A DNA stretch of 6,504 bases from an uncultured bacterium. Lineage in GTDB: Bacteria; Bacillota_I; Bacilli_A; Mycoplasmatales; Metamycoplasmataceae. The notes below the pieces were generated by a model. That model was not told the origin of the DNA. It saw only the letters and a program-made list of their open reading frames with translations, and searched no databases. Of the stretch, positions 1-5,245 are shown piece by piece. The stretch spans positions 15,449 through 21,952 of the forward strand of contig CAKNAO010000002.1 in assembly GCA_929200685.1 (NCBI GenBank), given 5' to 3'. A program made the position numbers and the translations under genes. Position 1 is the first letter of the stretch; every line of letters starts with the position of its first letter.

Positions 1-150
1 TGTTAAAGGAATTCCTTTATAATTTTTAATTTTTTGTTCAATTATTGTTTTAAAAACTAATTTAAAATTTAAATCCATTCATTTTACTATTTTATTTTTA
101 CTTAATTTTTTTAATTTTAGAATGTCATTTTTGAAAAAAATTTGGTTCAT
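1..150 (-). CDS. N-terminal fragment of an unidentified protein, possibly a sigma-70-like factor (runs off the left edge)
   Basis: Fifty codons are visible, from the ATG at 150 to the window edge. The start is supported by the Shine-Dalgarno sequence AAAGGA at 166-161, ten bases upstream, and by its position 16 nt after the rlmB stop. The peptide begins MNQIFFKNDILKLKKL and is lysine-rich. It contains one UGA-encoded Trp followed by Met; the later in-frame ATG at 77 has no Shine-Dalgarno and would lose half the visible peptide. No signal peptide or membrane segment is seen. The stretch LVFKTIIEQKIKNYKGIPLT loosely resembles region 2.1 of sigma-70 factors, where an amphipathic helix leads into a DLIQEG motif, but that motif would lie outside the window. 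In Firmicutes such as Bacillus, the cysS-rlmB cluster is followed by a sigma factor gene (sigH), which fits. The gene itself is well supported; its function is only a guess. Confidence 0.7.
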
Positions 151-160
151 TTTTTATAAA

Positions 161-166
161 TCCTTT
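161..166 (-). promoter_or_regulatory. Shine-Dalgarno site of the gene starting at 150
   Basis: AAAGGA lies ten bases before the ATG at 150, immediately after the rlmB stop codon (TAG, 169-167). It decides between three in-frame or nearby ATGs (150, 82, 77) in favour of 150. Confidence 0.7.
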
Positions 167-844
167 CTAAATTTTAAAAAGAAATATACCCGCTGCTACT
201 GAAACATTTAAAGATTGAACATTACCTTTTAATTTAATATGAATATTTTGATGAGATTTTTTTAAAAGTGTTTTACTAACTCCTTTTGATTCATTCCCTA
301 AAATAAGAGCCATTGGATAATTAAATCTAATATTTTTTATAGAAGCAGAATTTTTATTTAATGTTGTTGCAAAAATTCAAAAATTATTATTTTTTAATTT
401 ATCAACAATTGAATTAAGTGAATCTACCCTTATAATTTTGATGCCAATTTGTCCACCTGAAGAAACTTTTAATACAATTGGCGTCACTTTTATTGATCTT
501 TTTTTCGGAATAATTATATGTTTAATTCCTAAAGCATTTGATGTTCTAATAATTGCTCCAAAATTATAAGGATCTTGAATATGATCTAATATTAAAATTT
601 TTTGGGGTTTATCTTCAAAAATATCTTTGATATTAAAATAATTAAATTTTTCAATTTCTGCAATAATACCTTGATGATTAGTTTTAGAAGCAATTTTATC
701 AAGTTGATGTTTTGAAATTTTTTTTAATTCAATATTTGAATCTAAATTAATATTTAATTTATTTGAAAAATAAATTTTTTTAATTGGAACTTTATTTTTC
801 AAAGCTTCTTTAACTGAATTTTTCCCACAAATATATTTTGACAT
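167..844 (-). CDS. rlmB: 23S rRNA (guanosine-2251-2'-O)-methyltransferase RlmB, TrmH/SpoU family
   Basis: This SPOUT-class enzyme would use S-adenosylmethionine to 2'-O-methylate G2251 in the P-loop of 23S rRNA, in the cytoplasm. The protein is 225 residues, slightly below the usual 240-250. Residues 1-70 form the small RNA-binding domain, with GKNSVKEAL (7-15) and NHQGIIAEI (56-64). The SPOUT domain follows: motif 1 is LDHIQDPYNFGAIIRTSNA (86-104) with the catalytic-type Arg100, motif 2 is LGNESKGVS (182-190), and motif 3 is VQSLNVSVAAGI (209-220). One Trp (156) is encoded by UGA; read as a stop, it would remove motifs 2 and 3. The start ATG at 844 has AAGGTG five bases upstream. It lies 43 nt after cysS, an order conserved in Firmicutes, although the mini-ribonuclease III gene often found between them is absent. 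Assignment to RlmB rather than another TrmH paralogue rests on the N-terminal domain and on gene order. Confidence 0.93.
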
Positions 845-849
845 ATTTA

Positions 850-855
850 CACCTT
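850..855 (-). promoter_or_regulatory. Shine-Dalgarno site of rlmB
   Basis: AAGGTG lies five bases before the rlmB ATG at 844, inside the 43-nt gap after the cysS stop. This is the largest gap within the operon. I saw no convincing -10 element or hairpin in it, so rlmB is probably cotranscribed with cysS. Confidence 0.65.
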
Positions 856-887
856 AAATTTTTCCTAAAAAAATAATATAAATTAAA

Positions 888-2084
888 TTATTTTTTATCA
901 AAAAGTTCTTTTTGAATTTTATCGGCCTTTTTATATTTCTTTTTTTCTCTTAATTTATTTCATTTTTTAAAAAGTTTTTTATCATTATTATTTAAAATTT
1001 TTTTAGAAAAATTAAAACCAAGTAATTTCATTATCTCTATGATTTCACTTGCATTAGATTTATTTTTATTAAATAATTTTATTTTTTTATTAATTAATTT
1101 TAATCCATTAGTTCAATTTCAATTTAAAAATTCATTAGCAATTTTTGAAATATTAATTTTTGATTTATTTTCAAGTTGAGCTTTAATAAAAATATTTTTA
1201 AATTTTTCTTTTTGATTAAAAGATTGTTGAATTAAATTTTTATTTAAATTAATTGGTTTTGTTGGATTTGAATTTAAAAATAAAAATCTTAAAGTGTCTG
1301 CATCAAATTTTTTTATAAATTTAGTTGCTAAAATAACATTTTTTTTTGATTTAGACATTTTTTGATTATTAAATTCAACTTTTCCTAAATGTTTTCATTT
1401 TTTAGTTATTGGTTTATTAAATAATGCTTCATATTGAGCATTTTCATTTTCATTGTGTGGAAATATAAGATCAATTCCTGATCCATGAATATCAAGTGAT
1501 TCACCATTTAAATATTTATTATTTAAAACAGCACATTCAGTGTGTCAACCAGGACGACCTTTTGATCATGGTGAATCATAATTTATTCCTTTATTTGTTT
1601 TTTTTCAAACAACAAAATCTAATTTATTTTTTTTTTCTTTAAAACTATTAAATATTTTATTTTCTTGAATATTTTGACCTGAAATATTTCCATAATTATT
1701 AAATTTTGAAATATCAAAATAAACATTTCCATTATTTTTATAAGCAATTTTTTTATCTATTAAATTTTGAATAAAATTAATCATTAAATCAATGTTTTCG
1801 CTAACAAGTGGCATATGATTTGGAAAAATAATATTAAATTTTAATAAAAGTTCTTTATATTCTTCAAAATAAATGTTTGTAATTTTTTTTTCTGGAATAT
1901 TTTTTTTAATTGATTCTAAAATTATTTTGTCATCAATATCAGTAATATTATGAATAAAATTAATTTTATTTCCAAAATATTTATTTGTTCGATTATAAAT
2001 ATCAAATGAAATTATAGGTCTCATATTACCAACATGAGGAGAACTATAAACTGTAGGACCACAAACATAAACATTTTTTTTCAT
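888..2084 (-). CDS. cysS: Cysteinyl-tRNA synthetase (CysRS), compact mollicute form
   Basis: This class I aminoacyl-tRNA synthetase activates cysteine with ATP and charges tRNA-Cys in the cytoplasm. The protein is 398 residues, against 461 in E. coli. The signature YVCGPTVY is at 6-13 and the HIGH-type motif is PHVGN (16-20). The zinc site is complete: Cys8, Cys184 in WHTECAV, His210 and Glu214 in FPHNENE. KMSKS is at 242-246, followed by the DADTLRF segment. The C-terminal helical anticodon region is shortened but still ends in a typical basic stretch ([20 protein letters not shown]). The N-terminus starts only seven residues before the first zinc cysteine, about twenty fewer than in E. coli. 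I chose ATG 2084 because GAGGA lies eight bases upstream and TAATG couples it to the previous gene; an in-frame TTG at 2099 is inside the Shine-Dalgarno region and was rejected. Seven Trp codons, all UGA, interrupt the frame under the standard code. Confidence 0.97.
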
Positions 2085-2911
2085 TATTGTTTTCCTCAAC
2101 TATTTCCAGTTTTATTATAAATAAGTGGTGAAATGATTTTATAAGAAAATAAAATAACAACCATATTAGTTCAAATTTTAACAGGCGAAATTAAAAGATG
2201 ACCAGTTAAAATTATTAAAAATCCTTCATCAAGATCTCAAGTTTCAATATCACCAAGTGATACTAATGGTGTATTAATAATTTCAAGTATTGCTGAAAAA
2301 GTAACAATTGGTAAAATAGCATTAAATGTTGATGGTTTTAAAACAAATCTAAAAACAATTGTGGCTATAAACATTGTTCCTGTACCAGAAGTTGCTATAA
2401 ATAAAAATAATCATTTATTTTTAATTAATTTTTGATTTTGAAAAACACTTTCAGGTTGAATAATTATAAAAGTCAATACAGTTGTAAAAATTGTTAAAAG
2501 TGTAATAATTGTAATAAAAAAATTAATATTATCTACCTTTTTTTCTCTTTCTTTATCAACTTCATCTTTATTTTTTCATCTTCTATTCATAAAATGACCA
2601 ATAAAGCCAGGAACAAAGCCTGCAGCAGCAAAAGCAAGAGTATATCAACCATGAATATATGTTGGGATTATTGAAAATGAAATAACGTCTGCAATTGCAC
2701 CAGTAGTAGCACCAATTAGAGGTCCAAAAATATAACCTGTTAATTTAATTGGAAGTCCACCAGCCATTAATTTAAATGAAGGAAGTGAAGCAATTGGAGC
2801 AATTCTAGTAAAAATAAGAATAAATACAACACTTGTTGCAATTAAAATAGAAACAAATGAAATTTTTTTATTTGTTCAAGTTTTTTTTCTTTTACTTCAA
2901 ATGTGTCACAT
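2084..2911 (-). CDS. ECF transporter S component, FolT-like (vitamin uptake membrane protein)
   Basis: This gene is invisible under the standard code because it contains nine UGA codons, all read as Trp here; with code 4 it gives an uninterrupted 275-residue membrane protein. Its N-terminus is basic (MWHIWSKRKK), followed by hydrophobic segments at about 18-36, 54-76, 86-106, 129-151, 167-190, 196-218 and 231-262. The stretch from about 46 to 80, with GGLPIKLTGYIFGPLIG and GAIADVISF, matches the hallmark pattern of the folate-type ECF substrate-binding subunit (GFLPIxLxGxxFGPxxG...GxxAD). Such S components bind a vitamin and work with a shared energising module (EcfT plus two ATPases), which is not encoded here. 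Start ATG 2911 has AGGA five bases upstream and lies 12 nt after rlmH; the stop overlaps the cysS start by one base. The family call is fairly firm. Folate as substrate is inference, since divergent mycoplasma members could carry another vitamin. Confidence 0.85.
2093..2097 (-). promoter_or_regulatory. Shine-Dalgarno site of cysS inside the upstream gene
   Basis: GAGGA lies eight bases before ATG 2084 and is contained within the last codons of the ECF-transporter gene. The stop and start share one base (TAATG), an arrangement typical of translational coupling. The site decides the cysS start at 2084 over the TTG at 2099. Confidence 0.75.
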
Positions 2912-2916
2912 TTAAT

Positions 2917-2920
2917 TCCT
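2917..2920 (-). promoter_or_regulatory. Shine-Dalgarno site of the ECF S component gene
   Basis: AGGA within an A-rich run lies five bases before ATG 2911, in the 12-nt gap after the rlmH stop. It supports this ATG as the true start even though the second codon is UGA (Trp). Confidence 0.7.
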
Positions 2921-2923
2921 TTT

Positions 2924-3355
2924 TTATTTATGATATTTTAGATTATTTTTAATTGAAAAACTTCTATATATTTGTTCCATAAGCATAATTCTAAACATTT
3001 GATGAGGAAAAGTCATTTTAGAAAAACTTATTTTTTCTTTAAATTGTTTTTCACAAATTCCATTTGAACCACCAATTATAAAAGTTACATTATCTTCATT
3101 AAATATTTTTGTAAATTCTTTTGAAGATTTTATTTTTCCATTTAAAGAACAACAAATTACTTTTGAACCTTTTGGTATTTTTTTAATTATAGCCATTGTT
3201 TCATTTGTTTTTTTTATATTAATATTTTTATTTTTATTTTCTTTAATTTCAACAATATTAATATCACAATAAATATTTGTTCTTTTTTTATATTTATTAA
3301 ATAAAGTTTGATATTCTTTTGAAAGTTTACCAATTGCAATAATATTAAGTTTCAT
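2924..3355 (-). CDS. rlmH: 23S rRNA (pseudouridine-1915-N3)-methyltransferase RlmH
   Basis: This small SPOUT methyltransferase uses S-adenosylmethionine to methylate N3 of pseudouridine 1915 in helix 69 of 23S rRNA, on assembled 70S ribosomes. The protein is 143 residues, close to the usual 155-160. Family motifs in order are: N-terminal strand [10 protein letters not shown] (2-11), LNGKIKSSKEF (71-81), the SAM-binding loop FIIGGSNGI (92-100), SKMTFPHQMFR (112-122), EQIYR (127-131), and the C-terminal YHK (141-143) that is nearly invariant in the family. It has no Trp codon and so is intact even under the standard code. The ATG at 3355 overlaps the end of mnmG by 11 nt, with AAAAGG seven bases upstream inside mnmG. 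The next gene starts 12 nt after its stop. The three-residue basic tail and the conserved motifs leave little room for another assignment. Confidence 0.96.
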   Translation of the reverse strand: MKLNIIAIGKLSKEYQTLFNKYKKRTNIYCDINIVEIKENKNKNINIKKTNETMAIIKKIPKGSKVICCSLNGKIKSSKEFTKIFNEDNVTFIIGGSNGICEKQFKEKISFSKMTFPHQMFRIMLMEQIYRSFSIKNNLKYHK

Positions 3356-5171
3356 TTTTATGCCTTTTATATTCTAAATGAAACATTAACATTTGAATGT
3401 CTGTTGGATTAATACCACTAATTCTTGAGGCTTGTCCAATTGTTTTGGGTTTAATTTTTTTCATTTTGATTTTTGCTTCAGTAGCAAGATTTATTACATC
3501 ATCAAATTTAAATTCTTTAGGTATTTTAATATTTTCAAGCTTTTTAAGTTTTTTTGCTTCAGTTTGTTGTTTTTTAATATAACCTTTAAGACGCACTCTA
3601 ATTGAAACTTCATATATTCATTTAAAATTTGAAACATCATAAATATTAATTTCAATTCTCGAAAGAAGATTTAAAAAAGAAGGACCATTTTTAATATTCA
3701 TTTTAATTGCTAAAGGATCTTTAGAAGATAAATGAATTTTTGAAAGTCTTTCAATTTCTCTTTCTATTTGTTTATATTTATTTACTACAAATTCAAACTT
3801 TTTTTTAGAAATCATTCCATTTTGAAATGCAATTTTTGATAATCTTTCATCTGCATTATCATTTCTTAATAAAAGTCTATATTCAGCTCTCGAAGTAAGC
3901 ATTCTATATGGTTCTTTTGTACCTTTGGTAACTAAATCATCAATTAAAACAGCAATATATGATTGATCTCTTCTAATTTTAATTGGGTTTTGGTTTTTGG
4001 TTTTATTTGCAACATTAATACCAGCTATTAAACCTTGAGCAGCTGCTTCTTCATAACCACTTGTTCCATTAATTTGACCAGCTAAATAAAGATTTTTAAT
4101 TTTTTTTGATTCTAAACTACTTTTAAGTTGAAGTGGATTAATTGCATCATATTCAATTGCATAAGCTCATACTTTAACTTTGGCATTTTTCATTCCTGGT
4201 AAAGTTTTAAGAATTTTTTTTTGAATATTAATTGGCATTGCTGTTGAAAAACCTTGAATATAAATTAATTCCATATCATTTGATTCATATTCATAAAAAA
4301 TTTGATGTCTATCTTTTTCTTTAAATCTAACAACTTTATCTTCAATTGAAGGACAATAACGAGGTCCATTACCAACAACTAAACCTGAATACATTGATGA
4401 TTTATTTAAATTATCTAAAATTATTTTATGTGTTTTTTTATTTGTGTATGTTAAATAAGAATGAAGTTGGTTTTTAATTTTTAAATTACTATTATTAGAA
4501 AAAGTCAAATTATTATTTTTAATAATTTCTTGTTTAACTTCAGAAAAATCAATTGAAGATGAATAAACTCTTGGTGAAGTACCAGTTTTAAGTCTTTGGA
4601 TTTCAAAACCATGTTTAATTAATGAATTTGAAAGTTTATTTGTAGTTTTTTGACCTTCTGGTCCTTCTTTTTTTCTTGAATTTCCAATTAATATTGTAGA
4701 ATCCATATAAGTACCTGTGGTAATAATTACATAATTTGAATATATTTTCCCATTTTTTTTAGTAATGACTCCTTTAATAACATTATTTTCTATAATTAAA
4801 TCAATTGCTATATCTTCAATTAAAACAATATTTTTATTATTTTCAATTGCTTTTTTTGCAATTTTCATATATTTTTTTTTATCAACTTGAGCCCTTATTG
4901 CTCTAACAGCTGGACCTTTTGATTGATTTAACATTTTAATTTGTGTCATTGCTTTATCTGAAAAAAATCCTTGAACTCCACCAAGAGCATCTATTTCTCT
5001 TGTAATAATACCTTTGGCAGGACCACCTATTGAAGGATTACAAGGCATGCTAGCAATTTTATTAGCATCTAATGTTATAAGTGCTACTTTATTATTCTTT
5101 TTTGCAATAGCAAAAGCAGCTTCAATTCCTGCATGTCCAGCACCAATTACAATAGATTTATAATTTTTCAT
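3345..5171 (-). CDS. mnmG: tRNA uridine-34 5-carboxymethylaminomethyl modification enzyme MnmG (GidA)
   Basis: MnmG is an FAD-dependent enzyme that works with the GTPase MnmE to install cmnm5 on wobble U34 of several tRNAs, in the cytoplasm. The protein is 608 residues (E. coli 629). The FAD-binding [10 protein letters not shown] is at 10-19. [12 protein letters not shown] (44-55) and [10 protein letters not shown] (270-279) carry the conserved Cys44 and Cys273. Further signatures are [20 protein letters not shown] (365-384), [13 protein letters not shown] (424-436) and the C-terminal [11 protein letters not shown] that belongs to the MnmE/tRNA-binding helical domain. Two UGA codons (Trp335, Trp518) split the frame under the standard code; I translated across both and the frame stays open. 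The start ATG at 5171 matches the family N-terminus, but no Shine-Dalgarno precedes it; a promoter -10 ends only six bases upstream. It heads the operon, and rlmH overlaps its end by 11 nt. MnmE is not encoded here. Confidence 0.98.
3363..3368 (-). promoter_or_regulatory. Shine-Dalgarno site of rlmH inside mnmG
   Basis: AAAAGG lies seven bases before ATG 3355, within the last codons of mnmG. Together with the 11-nt overlap, it indicates translational coupling of rlmH to mnmG. Confidence 0.7.
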
Positions 5172-5177
5172 AAAATA

Positions 5178-5206
5178 ATTTTACCATAATGTTTTTAAGT
5201 CTTTAA
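5178..5206 (-). promoter_or_regulatory. Predicted extended -10 promoter driving the mnmG operon, probably leaderless
   Basis: On the minus strand the extended -10 TGGTAAAAT occupies 5186-5178, with hexamer TAAAAT at 5183-5178 (5 of 6 matches to TATAAT). A weak -35, TTAAAG, sits 17 bases upstream at 5206-5201. Exactly six bases (5177-5172) separate the -10 from the mnmG ATG, so the expected transcription start is at or next to the A of the ATG. No Shine-Dalgarno is present. Two copies of ACTTAAA, 8 bp apart, overlap the -35 region (5208-5202 and 5200-5194). The signal is inferred from sequence alone; AT-rich DNA gives chance -10 matches, but the TG extension and spacing strengthen it. Confidence 0.55.
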
Positions 5207-5216
5207 GTATTATTTA

Positions 5217-5244
5217 TTTATAAAATAATAATATTTTTTATAAA
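5217..5244 (-). terminator. Weak all-A/T hairpin just after the repeat-protein stop
   Basis: The inverted repeat TTTATAAAA (5217-5225) and TTTTATAAA (5236-5244) has a 10-base loop and starts one base past the stop codon of the repeat protein. The stem is only A-T pairs and no clear T-tract follows on the minus strand, so intrinsic termination is doubtful. Its position between the convincing stop and the next promoter is the main argument for it. Confidence 0.25.
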
Positions 5245-5245
5245 T

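Noticed and set aside
75..82. ATGs at 82 and 77 as starts of the left-edge gene
   Set aside because: The ATG at 82 meets a stop after six codons. The one at 77 is in frame with ATG 150, but only 150 has a Shine-Dalgarno sequence.
167..2084. Apparent pseudogenes: rlmB and cysS look truncated by in-frame TGA codons
   Set aside because: All breaks are TGA, all motifs continue in the same frame after them, and true stops are TAA or TAG. This is code 4, not gene decay.
2085..2099. TTG at 2099 as the cysS start
   Set aside because: It overlaps the Shine-Dalgarno sequence GAGGA that serves ATG 2084, and would add only MRKTI with no family support.
3397..3582. A 61-codon plus-strand open frame with a hydrophobic translation
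   Set aside because: It lies entirely antisense to the conserved C-terminal domain of mnmG; its hydrophobicity reflects the complement of Lys- and Asn-rich codons.
5172..5245. A small RNA or riboswitch in the gap before mnmG
   Set aside because: The gap is only 74 bases, nearly all A/T, with just one weak hairpin, and the predicted promoter leaves no leader to hold a riboswitch.
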